Shown piece by piece: positions 1 through 5,466 of a stretch of DNA of 8,713 nucleotides. Within the stretch, counting starts at the first letter, position 1. Each line of letters starts with the position of its first letter. The stretch is from JAQBDA01 sp041301185 (GTDB lineage Bacteria; Chloroflexota; Anaerolineae; Anaerolineales; UBA4823), in contig JBFYSV010000055.1 in the NCBI GenBank assembly GCA_041301185.1, forward strand, positions 1-8,713, given 5' to 3'. Position numbers and translations under genes: made by a program. The notes under the pieces were generated by a model. It was given only the letters and a program-made list of their open reading frames with translations. It was not told where the DNA came from and ran no database searches.

Positions 1-1
1 C

Positions 2-763
2 GAAGGGGGTCCTTTTGCCGCCAAAAACCGCACTTGGTGGGAAGGTTTATCCCTTTCCTCGGTCGAGAAGCTGCGCATCCGCCAGGATCTGGCCTTGCTG
101 GATCATCTTGAGCCCCAAATCACCGAAGTCGATCAGGAGCTCGCCCGTTTGAGCACCCAGCCTGCTTGGGTGGACTACACGCCCTATCTCCTGCAACTGC
201 CTGGCTTCGGGCTGATCAATGTCATGACCATTCTCTCTGCAATTGGTGACATCACCCGCTTTCCCCATGCCAAGAAACTGGTCGGCTATGCCGGCCTGGG
301 CAGCAGTGTCCACGATAGCGGCCAAACCCATCAGTCGGGTCATATCACCAAACAGGGGCGCAAAGAATTGCGCTGGGCATTGGTTGAAGCGGCCTGGATC
401 GCCGTCGATACGCATCCCCACTGGAAAGCGCAATTCCAAAAGCTGACCCGACGCATGAAAAGCTGCAAAGCAATTGTCGCTATCGCTCGCAAATTGCTGG
501 TGGTCATCTGGCACGTCATGACCGAACGGGTAGCAGATCGCAAGGCAGACCCCGATATGGTTGCCTTCAAACTCATGACCTGGTCTTGGAAGCTCAACGA
601 TCTCCAACGCGGTGGGCTAACAGCTCGCCAGTTCGTCCGTTACTACCTGATGCAGCTCCAACTCGGTGAAAACCTGACCCATGTCAGGCGCGCTGGCCAG
701 AGACCCATCGCTTCGGTGGAGGAAGTTCTGGCGCTGCGACCTGAACTCAGATCTTCTGTCTAG
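2..763 (+). CDS. IS110-family transposase, C-terminal part (5' truncated by window edge)
   Basis: The frame is open from base 2, so the gene starts outside the window and about 253 C-terminal residues are visible. These cover the end of the coiled-coil linker and the Transposase_20 (IS116/IS110/IS902) domain. Key marks are a helix-hairpin-helix-like LPGFG segment around 197-250, then GYAGLGSS, HDSGQ and HITKQGRKELRWALVEAAW. This is the family pattern of a serine-containing motif followed by G-x-I-T-K-x-G. The serine at 317-319, in the DSG context, is the candidate catalytic serine of the Tnp domain. The DEDD RuvC-like N-terminal domain must lie upstream. Family members recombine DNA guided by a bridge RNA. 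I see no frameshift or stop inside the visible part, so the copy may be intact. The TTG at 95 is merely an internal codon. Confidence 0.9.
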   Translation, partial: EGGPFAAKNRTWWEGLSLSSVEKLRIRQDLALLDHLEPQITEVDQELARLSTQPAWVDYTPYLLQLPGFGLINVMTILSAIGDITRFPHAKKLVGYAGLGSSVHDSGQTHQSGHITKQGRKELRWALVEAAWIAVDTHPHWKAQFQKLTRRMKSCKAIVAIARKLLVVIWHVMTERVADRKADPDMVAFKLMTWSWKLNDLQRGGLTARQFVRYYLMQLQLGENLTHVRRAGQRPIASVEEVLALRPELRSSV

Positions 764-881
764 GATCTGAGCGCAAACAAATGAATAGGCTTGATCTACC
801 TCCGCTGATTCGGATTCAGTGGCAGGGCGAATATGGAATTGTTAATGTACCGGTCACTCAAAACTCGCAATAAATTGGCCC

Positions 882-887
882 TTGACA
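882..887 (+). promoter_or_regulatory. TTGACA box, candidate half-promoter of the IS110 right end
   Basis: A perfect consensus -35 hexamer has no acceptable -10 box 16-18 bp downstream; the best candidate, at 905-910, is GGTACG. A lone outward -35 near the right end is what is known for IS110-type elements, where the circle junction joins it to a -10 in the left end and drives expression of the bridge RNA and recombinase. The assignment is by analogy, because the left end is not visible. Confidence 0.4.
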
Positions 888-1069
888 ACGCAATTCATCA
901 GTAAGGTACGAAATTATGAGACCCAACACCCGTACTCACGTTAAATAAAACTAGCATGACACTAATTTTGATACACTCCAATTATACGGGGGATATGGCT
1001 GCGCTCAGCTTCCCATGTGAAAAATAATCCTGCCTTTGCAAATCCACGCCAAACTACATACACTGTGGA

Positions 1070-1075
1070 TATAAT
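1070..1075 (+). promoter_or_regulatory. Candidate -10 box upstream of module A
   Basis: A perfect TATAAT sits in AT-rich DNA about 55 bp before the GTG start of the hydrolase gene. No good -35 hexamer lies at 16-18 bp; a TTGCAA at 1036-1041 is too far upstream. If it is used, transcription would begin near 1082 and could run through the three coupled genes to 3615. This is a motif match only. Confidence 0.3.
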
Positions 1076-1130
1076 TACAGGAAAATATTCACTGGACGCC
1101 AGCCCAGAATCCGGTTAAATTATCCCCAGC

Positions 1131-1787
1131 GTGAAAGAGACTTATTTCACCCCGCAAGACATCCACCTCCAGGCGGGCCAGATGCGCAGCCAGGCGGAGG
1201 CCCAGGCGCACCGCCGCGGGCTGCCCTTCACCCCCGTCCACTCGGCTCTGCTGGTGCTGGATATGCAATCCTATTTCCTCGACCCCGCCAGCCACGCCTA
1301 TATTCCCAGCGCGGTGGCGATCCTGCCGGGCATCCGGGCGCTGGTGCGAGCCTACCGCCGCAAGCGCCTGCCGCTGGTCTTCACCCGGCATGTCAATACC
1401 CTGCAGGATGCAGGCATGATGTCCGTCTGGTGGCGCGACCGCATCTCCCTCGACAGCCCGCTCAGCCAGATCACCCCCGAGCTGGACGTCGCCGATAGCC
1501 CGGTAATCCTCAAAACCCAGTACGACGCCTTCTACAAAACCGACCTGGAAGCCATCTTGCTCCAGGCGGGCGTGGTGCGGGTGCTGATTTGCGGGGTGAT
1601 GACTCACCTGTGCTGCGAAACCACCGCCCGCTCGGCGTTTGGGCGCGATTTTGAAGTCTTCTTCCTGGTGGATGGCACCGCCACCTACAACCGGGATTTC
1701 CACCAGGCCAGCCTGCTCAACCTGGCCCACGGCTTCGCCAGCCTGTTGCTGACCGGTGAAGCCCTGGCAGCCCTGGAGGGGGGATGA
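1131..1787 (+). CDS. Isochorismatase-family cysteine hydrolase
   Basis: The 218-residue protein has the complete catalytic triad of the isochorismatase-like hydrolases: Asp44 in LLVLDMQ, Lys128 in ILKTQYDAF and Cys161 in GVMTHLCCETTAR, with the expected non-prolyl cis-peptide region just before the cysteine. The family includes nicotinamidase, N-carbamoylsarcosine amidase, ureidoacrylate amidase and biuret hydrolase, most of which cut C-N bonds of small amides by a thioester intermediate. The substrate cannot be read from the sequence. It is predicted cytoplasmic, with no signal peptide. The start is GTG 1131, the first possible start after an in-frame TAA at 1116. It lacks an obvious Shine-Dalgarno, so translation may start elsewhere, for example at ATG 1182, although that would shorten the N-terminus. 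Its stop overlaps the next start as ATGA, indicating translational coupling with the flavoprotein. Confidence 0.88.
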   Translation: MKETYFTPQDIHLQAGQMRSQAEAQAHRRGLPFTPVHSALLVLDMQSYFLDPASHAYIPSAVAILPGIRALVRAYRRKRLPLVFTRHVNTLQDAGMMSVWWRDRISLDSPLSQITPELDVADSPVILKTQYDAFYKTDLEAILLQAGVVRVLICGVMTHLCCETTARSAFGRDFEVFFLVDGTATYNRDFHQASLLNLAHGFASLLLTGEALAALEGG

Positions 1788-2668
1788 GCGCCCCTCAGGC
1801 GATCATTATTGGCGCCGGGCCGGCGGGCTTAATGACCGCCCTGCAGCTGCAGCGCTACACCGTACCCGCCTTGCTGCTGGAGGGCGAGCGCCCGGGAGGC
1901 CTGCTGCACAACGCCAACCTGGTGGAGAACTACCCCGGCTTTCCGGGCGGCATTCCTGGGGCAGACCTGGTCGATCTGTTCGTCCAGCAGGCTGCCCTGG
2001 CAGGGGTCGAAGCGATCCCCGAGATGGCCTTGCGCCTGGAGCACGGCGATCAGGGCTTTCTCATCCAGACCGGGCAGGGGCAGTACCGGGCGCCTGTGGT
2101 GGTGCTTGCCACCGGCACCCGTCCGGTGACCTTCCCGGAGGCTTTCCTGCCGGCTGCCGTGCGGGAGCGGGTGTTTTACGAAGTCCACCCAATTAGCGAC
2201 CTGGCGGGGAAGCGGGTCGCGGTCATCGGCGCGGGGGACGCGGCTTTCGATTACGCCCTGAACCTGGCCCGGCGCAACCAGGTGGTGATCCTCAACCGGG
2301 GCAGCCAGGTCAAATGCCTGCCGCTCCTGTGGGATCGCGCCCAGGCAACCCCGGCGATCACCTACCAACCCGCCACCCGGGTGACCCGGCTCAGCCCGTT
2401 GCCGGGCGACCGCCTGCGCCTGGATCGCGAGACTCCCCAGGGTGGCAAGCCGCTGGAAGTGGACTACCTGATCGGGGCGCTAGGCCGTCTGCCGCGGGTC
2501 GAGCTGCTCTCCGGCTTGCCGGACGCCCAAGATTTACAATCACGCGGGGCGTTGCACCGGGTTGGCGACGTGCAGCGCGGCATGTACCGCCAGACCGCCA
2601 TCGCCGTCGGAGACGGCTTGCTGGCAGCCATGAAAATTTACCAGTATGTATCAAAGGAGGCAGGATGA
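1784..2668 (+). CDS. Thioredoxin-reductase-like FAD/NAD(P) oxidoreductase lacking the CxxC motif
   Basis: The 294-residue protein has the two-nucleotide-domain layout of thioredoxin reductases. There is an N-terminal FAD GAGPAG at residues 10-15, an ENYPGFP segment, an ATG motif near residue 110, a second Rossmann motif GAGDAA at 149-154, and a C-terminal VGDV followed by RQTAIAVGDGLLAAM that contacts FAD. The redox-active CxxC of true TrxR should lie just before the second Rossmann motif. Here that stretch reads FYEVHPISD (131-139) and has no cysteine. It therefore should not reduce thioredoxin by the usual route, and resembles ferredoxin-NADP reductase-type or other CxxC-less members. A role in passing electrons to an iron-sulfur protein is inference. 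The start ATG 1784 follows a GGAGGGG Shine-Dalgarno and overlaps the hydrolase stop. The end overlaps the radical SAM start. Confidence 0.85.
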   Translation: MSAPQAIIIGAGPAGLMTALQLQRYTVPALLLEGERPGGLLHNANLVENYPGFPGGIPGADLVDLFVQQAALAGVEAIPEMALRLEHGDQGFLIQTGQGQYRAPVVVLATGTRPVTFPEAFLPAAVRERVFYEVHPISDLAGKRVAVIGAGDAAFDYALNLARRNQVVILNRGSQVKCLPLLWDRAQATPAITYQPATRVTRLSPLPGDRLRLDRETPQGGKPLEVDYLIGALGRLPRVELLSGLPDAQDLQSRGALHRVGDVQRGMYRQTAIAVGDGLLAAMKIYQYVSKEAG

Positions 2669-3615
2669 ATGTGATCGCAACTACGGGCAGAGAAGATATT
2701 GCCGTCGTCTATATCCTGGATTACGGGGCAGAGCGGCTGGTGGAGTGTGTCGAAGCCTTACAGCCTCCCTTCTCACGGGAAGATAAGTGGGTCTTATTGG
2801 TATCGGTGATGTACGGCTGCCCGGTGCGCTGCCTGATGTGCGATGCAGGCGGGTTCTACTCCGGCAAGCTCACCGCGGATGAGATCTTCAATCAGATCGA
2901 TCTGCTGGTGCGCAAGCGCTACCCAGATGGGGTTATCCCTTGTCGCCAGTTCAAGATCCAGTTCTCCCGGATGGGCGAGCCGGCGCTCAACCCGGCTGTG
3001 CTGGACGTGATCGAGCAGCTTCCCCAGCGCTACCAGGTTCCCGGCTTTATGCCGTCCATCTCCAGCATTGCCCCGCGCGGCTCCGAACCATTCTTCGAGC
3101 GCTTGCTGGAGATCAAGCGCGGCATGTACACCGGCGGCAGGTTCCAGTTCCAGTTCTCGCTGCACAGCACAGACGAAACCCGCCGCGACCAGATCATCCC
3201 GGTGCGCAAGTGGAGCTTCGAGCAGATGGCAGCCTACGGCGACCGCTTTTACCAGCCGGGCGACCGCAAGGTGACCCTGAATTTCGCCCTCAGTGAAGGC
3301 TCCCCGGTCGACCCGGACGTGCTGCTGCGCCACTTCTCGCCCGAGCGCTACCTGATCAAGATCACCCCCCTCAACCCCACCTACCGGGCAGCTGAGCACA
3401 GCTTGAGCTCGTATATTGATCCGCACCGCCCGGCAGACGGTGACCCGCTGGTGCAGGCGCTGCGCGCTGCCGGCTACCAGGTGATCGTCAGCATCGGCGA
3501 GGTGGAGGAGAACCGCATCGGCAGCAACTGCGGGCAGTACATCCGCCGCCACCTGGAGGCGCAGAACGCCCTGCGGGAGGGCTACACCTACGCCGTCACC
3601 GGAAGCGCGGGATAG
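2665..3615 (+). CDS. Short RlmN/Cfr-like radical SAM protein
   Basis: ATG 2665 overlaps the preceding TGA and follows AAAGGAGG at 2653-2660, so the 316-residue product is chosen over longer upstream extensions. The radical SAM cluster motif CxxxCxxC is Cys52, Cys56 and Cys59. Further RlmN/Cfr-like signatures follow in order: SRMGEPALNP (101-110), FSLHSTDETRRDQIIPV, KVTLNFAL, IKITPLNP and finally SNCGQY with Cys289. That last cysteine matches the position of the methyl-carrying cysteine of RlmN (Cys355 in E. coli). Two differences stand out. The N-terminal domain is about 70 residues shorter than in RlmN, and the residue seven before the first cluster cysteine is Leu45, where RlmN/Cfr have their second catalytic cysteine (Cys118). 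Family knowledge suggests a SAM-dependent methylase or a derived radical enzyme. The substrate is unknown, and tight coupling to a flavoprotein and a hydrolase argues against simple housekeeping rRNA methylation. Confidence 0.82.
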   Translation: MNVIATTGREDIAVVYILDYGAERLVECVEALQPPFSREDKWVLLVSVMYGCPVRCLMCDAGGFYSGKLTADEIFNQIDLLVRKRYPDGVIPCRQFKIQFSRMGEPALNPAVLDVIEQLPQRYQVPGFMPSISSIAPRGSEPFFERLLEIKRGMYTGGRFQFQFSLHSTDETRRDQIIPVRKWSFEQMAAYGDRFYQPGDRKVTLNFALSEGSPVDPDVLLRHFSPERYLIKITPLNPTYRAAEHSLSSYIDPHRPADGDPLVQALRAAGYQVIVSIGEVEENRIGSNCGQYIRRHLEAQNALREGYTYAVTGSAG

Positions 3616-3677
3616 ACAGAGTAAAGGTATAATCATTTTTAGGATGGCAACAGTCCTTCGCACACAATGAACTTTTC

Positions 3678-3752
3678 TACCACCAAGACACCAAGGCACA
3701 AAGGAAATAACCCAAAAACCAGGTGTCTTCGTGTCTTGGTGTCTTGGTGGTG
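3678..3752. repeat. Palindromic repeat (MITE/REP-like) between module A and DUF2442 gene
   Basis: The arms at 3679-3695 and 3735-3751 are perfectly complementary over 17 bp. Pairing continues inward for about nine more positions with one mismatch and two G-T pairs, leaving a loop of roughly 20 bases. Each arm is built from short tandem units of the type CACCAAG/ACACCAAG. No T-run follows, so it is not a standard intrinsic terminator. Repeats of this wording are familiar to me as dispersed intergenic elements in environmental bacterial genomes, but copy number in this genome is not testable here. Confidence 0.75.
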
Positions 3753-3764
3753 AGATCCTATCAG

Positions 3765-3770
3765 TATAAT
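3765..3770 (+). promoter_or_regulatory. Candidate -10 box for the DUF2442 gene
   Basis: A TATAAT lies about 34 bp before the TTG start and just after the palindrome. The palindrome's right arm (TTGG-rich) provides only a poor -35 at about 17 bp. If real, the repeat contributes part of the promoter. This is motif evidence only. Confidence 0.25.
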
Positions 3771-3803
3771 ATGAATGTCTCTCTACCAGGTTGAGGAAAT
3801 TGA

Positions 3804-4163
3804 TTGAATAATCTACCGATGGAGATTGAGGCAGCTCGTGCTGTAAATGTCAAAGTGGATGTGGATACCCTGGTAGTCGATCTGGAAGATGGGCGTACGA
3901 TCAGCATTCCGCTAGTATGGTACCCAAGGTTGGTGCACGGTACGGATCAGGAGCGGAAAAACTGGCGTCTGATTGGCAAAGGCGAGGGTATTCACTGGCT
4001 TGACCTGGACGAGGACATCAGTGTTGAGAACTTGCTCTCCGGAAAACCCTCTGGTGAAAGCCAACGCTCATTCAAAGAATGGTTGGATACTCGTACAGAG
4101 CAGTCCGTAAATCTTGATAAGCGAGAACCGATATTTCAATCTGGACCCTTACATTTGATGTAA
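3804..4163 (+). CDS. DUF2442-domain protein
   Basis: The 119-residue protein matches the DUF2442 pattern: a short beta-rich start with LVVDLEDGRTISIPLVWYPRL, then ERKNWRLIGKGEGIHWLDLDEDISVENLLSG. The tail of about 40 residues is charged and not recognised. DUF2442 proteins are often found beside DUF4160 proteins, and such pairs have been suggested to be toxin-antitoxin-like. No DUF4160 partner is visible here, so this copy appears to be an orphan. The TTG start at 3804 is preferred over ATG 3819 because GAGGA at 3793-3797 has proper spacing (6 bases) only to the TTG. The base composition is visibly less GC-rich than the neighbouring genes, which with the flanking repeat suggests separate acquisition. 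The biochemical function is unknown. Confidence 0.8.
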   Translation: MNNLPMEIEAARAVNVKVDVDTLVVDLEDGRTISIPLVWYPRLVHGTDQERKNWRLIGKGEGIHWLDLDEDISVENLLSGKPSGESQRSFKEWLDTRTEQSVNLDKREPIFQSGPLHLM

Positions 4164-4185
4164 CCCGGCTAAGGAACAGGACATC

Positions 4186-4755
4186 ATGGATGGGCTTTTT
4201 GAATCACATACCATCGTCATGCGCCCATTTGAAGCGGGCTACCGCCCTGCCTTACAGGCCTACCTGAACCACCCTGATCTGGCAGGGCGGCGCTATATCC
4301 CCTGGGGCTACCCCGAGCTTGCCCCCCTCTCTGAACACCAGGTCGAGCAGATCATCCAGGAATGGAACGAGTCCAAGAAGGGCTTTCACCTGGCGGTCAT
4401 CCAGCGCGAATCGTCCAACCTGATCGGTCACATCGAGTGCGACTGGGAGTGGGACCCGCACTGCCCGTCCATCTCGCTGACCATTGGACCGCCCTTCCAG
4501 CACCATGGCTACGGCGAGCAGGTCTTGCAGCTCCAGCTGGGCTACTTGTTCAATTACACCCCTGCCCACACTGTCACCGCCTGGATCAACGATTGGAACC
4601 AGGACGGGCTGGCCTTCTTCAGCAAGCACGGCTTTCAGAACGCCGGGCGCCTGCGCCGCACCGGCATTCACGCTGGTAAATATACCGACCTGGTCATCAT
4701 GGATATGCTGCGAACAGAGTGGCTGGCGGGGCAGGGAGGGCAGCATGGCGCTTGA
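4186..4755 (+). CDS. GNAT-family N-acetyltransferase (RimJ/RimL type), first of pair
   Basis: The 189-residue protein opens with the Acetyltransf_3-like pattern (residues 9-14, TIVMRP) and has GHIECDWEWD and a beta-strand SISLTIGP leading into the acetyl-CoA pyrophosphate-binding loop QHHGYG at 105-110. After the loop come TVTAWINDWNQDGLAFFSKHGFQNAGRLR and a closing LVIMDML strand. This is the full GNAT fold in order. The transferred acyl group and acceptor amine cannot be deduced. ATG 4186 has AAGGA at 4171-4175 upstream. Its 3' end overlaps the second GNAT gene by 11 bp in a different frame, so the two are very likely co-translated. It sits between the DUF2442 gene and the methyltransferase module, and the gap to the DUF2442 stop is only 22 bp. 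Confidence 0.88.
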   Translation: MDGLFESHTIVMRPFEAGYRPALQAYLNHPDLAGRRYIPWGYPELAPLSEHQVEQIIQEWNESKKGFHLAVIQRESSNLIGHIECDWEWDPHCPSISLTIGPPFQHHGYGEQVLQLQLGYLFNYTPAHTVTAWINDWNQDGLAFFSKHGFQNAGRLRRTGIHAGKYTDLVIMDMLRTEWLAGQGGQHGA

Positions 4756-5311
4756 GGGCAAGCTGGTCATCCTACGGGAGCAGAAACGCGAAGATTTGCA
4801 AAAATTGGTTGACCTGCGCAACGACCTGGAGACGCAGGCCTGGAGCGTCTCGTTGCCCCCGGATTTCACCCTGGAGATGTACCAGAAGCGCTACGAAAAG
4901 CGCGAGTTCTCCTTCGAGCGGCAGGACGGGCAGTTCACCATCCTCACCAAAGACACCGGCGAGTACGCCGGGCTGGTCAGCTACACCGATCTGCACCCCC
5001 GCTTCTCTGCCACCATCGGGATCATCGTCGACAAGAAGTATTGGGGCGGCGGGGTGGCGTATGACGCCCAGGAAGTGCTACTCAAGTTCCTGTATGAAGA
5101 GCTCGGATTGCGTGTAGTCCGCTTGTGGACGCACAGCGGCAACCCGCGCGCCGTCAAGCTGGCGCAGAAATCCGGCTTCAAAGTGTCCTTGCGCATGAGA
5201 GAAGCCATCTGGAAGAACGGGCAGCTGCTCGACAACCTGAATATGGACCTGCTGCGCGAGGAGTACTACGCCCTGCACCCCGAGCTGATCGATGGATTGC
5301 CGGAGATCTGA
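4745..5311 (+). CDS. GNAT-family N-acetyltransferase (RimJ/RimL type), second of pair
   Basis: The 188-residue protein is a second complete GNAT domain. The N-terminal strand is KLVILREQKREDL, the central strands are FTILTKDTGEYAGLVSY and ATIGIIVDKKYWGGG, with the acetyl-CoA loop around 98-105, and the C-terminal part is VVRLWTHSGNPRAVKLAQKSGF followed by NLNMDLLREEY. It differs too much from the upstream GNAT to be a recent tandem duplicate. ATG 4745 is supported by a GGGAGGG Shine-Dalgarno at 4734-4740 inside the end of the first gene. The longer open frame upstream is the shadow of the first GNAT. The pair could form a heterodimer, since GNATs often dimerise, but that is inference. The substrate is unknown. 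Confidence 0.88.
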   Translation: MALEGKLVILREQKREDLQKLVDLRNDLETQAWSVSLPPDFTLEMYQKRYEKREFSFERQDGQFTILTKDTGEYAGLVSYTDLHPRFSATIGIIVDKKYWGGGVAYDAQEVLLKFLYEELGLRVVRLWTHSGNPRAVKLAQKSGFKVSLRMREAIWKNGQLLDNLNMDLLREEYYALHPELIDGLPEI

Positions 5312-5346
5312 TTGCGTAAGATACCAGTGTAATCAGCAATATTAAT

Positions 5347-5448
5347 TGTCATTCTGAGGGAGCGCAGCGACCGAAGAATCCCTATCCATGCTCATGAATC
5401 AAATGTGTCACCCGGACTCTTCACTGCCTGCGACAGCTCAGAGTGACA
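5347..5448. repeat. Degenerate inverted repeat upstream of the mttB-like gene
   Basis: The outer arms at 5347-5358 and 5437-5448 are complementary over 12 bp with one T-G pair, and the interior is poorly conserved. The left arm continues as a GTCATTCTGAGGGAGCGCAG-type sequence. I recognise this wording as a widespread intergenic repeat in bacterial genomes, where the outer arms normally read tGTCATTCTGAG and CTCAGAATGACa. The right arm ends about 6 bp before the Shine-Dalgarno of the methyltransferase gene, so the element forms most of that gene's upstream region. Genome copy number cannot be seen here. Confidence 0.65.
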
Positions 5449-5466
5449 CTACAAGGAAAAGAGTTA

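Larger units (their letters stand above)
1..904 (+). mobile_element. IS110-family insertion sequence, 3' part (left end outside window)
   Basis: The transposase fragment at the start of the window identifies the element. The right boundary is not marked by terminal inverted repeats, as expected for IS110 elements, so it is only estimated. About 120 bp after the transposase stop there is a perfect TTGACA at 882-887. IS110 right ends are known to carry an outward -35 box that pairs with a -10 box in the left end after excision as a circle. On that basis I place the end near 890-910. The sequence beyond this is clearly more AT-rich. The left end, which in IS110-group elements encodes the bridge RNA, is not present here. 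Confidence 0.55.
764..1130. other. Non-coding gap: IS right end plus AT-rich leader
   Basis: This 367-bp stretch has no credible gene on either strand. The first part, to about 900, probably belongs to the IS110 element. From about 900 to 1130 the DNA is markedly AT-rich compared with the flanking genes and has stops in all frames examined. It contains a perfect TATAAT at 1070-1075, about 60 bp before the hydrolase start. I saw no strong hairpin, tRNA or riboswitch-like structure by eye. Confidence 0.6.

Noticed and set aside
47..607. Reverse-strand open frame over the transposase
   Set aside because: It overlaps the recognisable IS110 Tnp domain and has no motif of its own.
836..896. Short inverted GAATTG/CAATTC words near the IS right end, considered as IS terminal structure
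   Set aside because: Only 6 bp match with a long spacer, which is expected by chance in AT-rich DNA.
2314..2664. Upstream extension of the radical SAM frame
   Set aside because: It lies inside the flavoprotein gene, and its translation is Pro/Arg/Gly-rich. The AAAGGAGG site and the ATGA overlap fix the start at 2665.
3628..3640. TATAAT followed by a T-run after the radical SAM gene, considered as promoter or terminator
   Set aside because: No -35 lies upstream and no GC-rich hairpin precedes the T-run, so neither call is supported.
2794..3699. Long reverse-strand open frame over the radical SAM gene
   Set aside because: It is a shadow in GC-rich DNA: no recognisable domain, low-complexity Ala/Val/His-rich translation, and the + strand frame has clear motifs.
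3678..3752. Palindrome as a Rho-independent terminator
   Set aside because: The stem is strong but no T-tract follows on either strand, and its repeat-unit structure fits a dispersed repeat better.
5443..5466. GTG start for the mttB-like gene
   Set aside because: The codon falls in the right arm of an inverted repeat and lacks a ribosome site; ATG 5467 has one.
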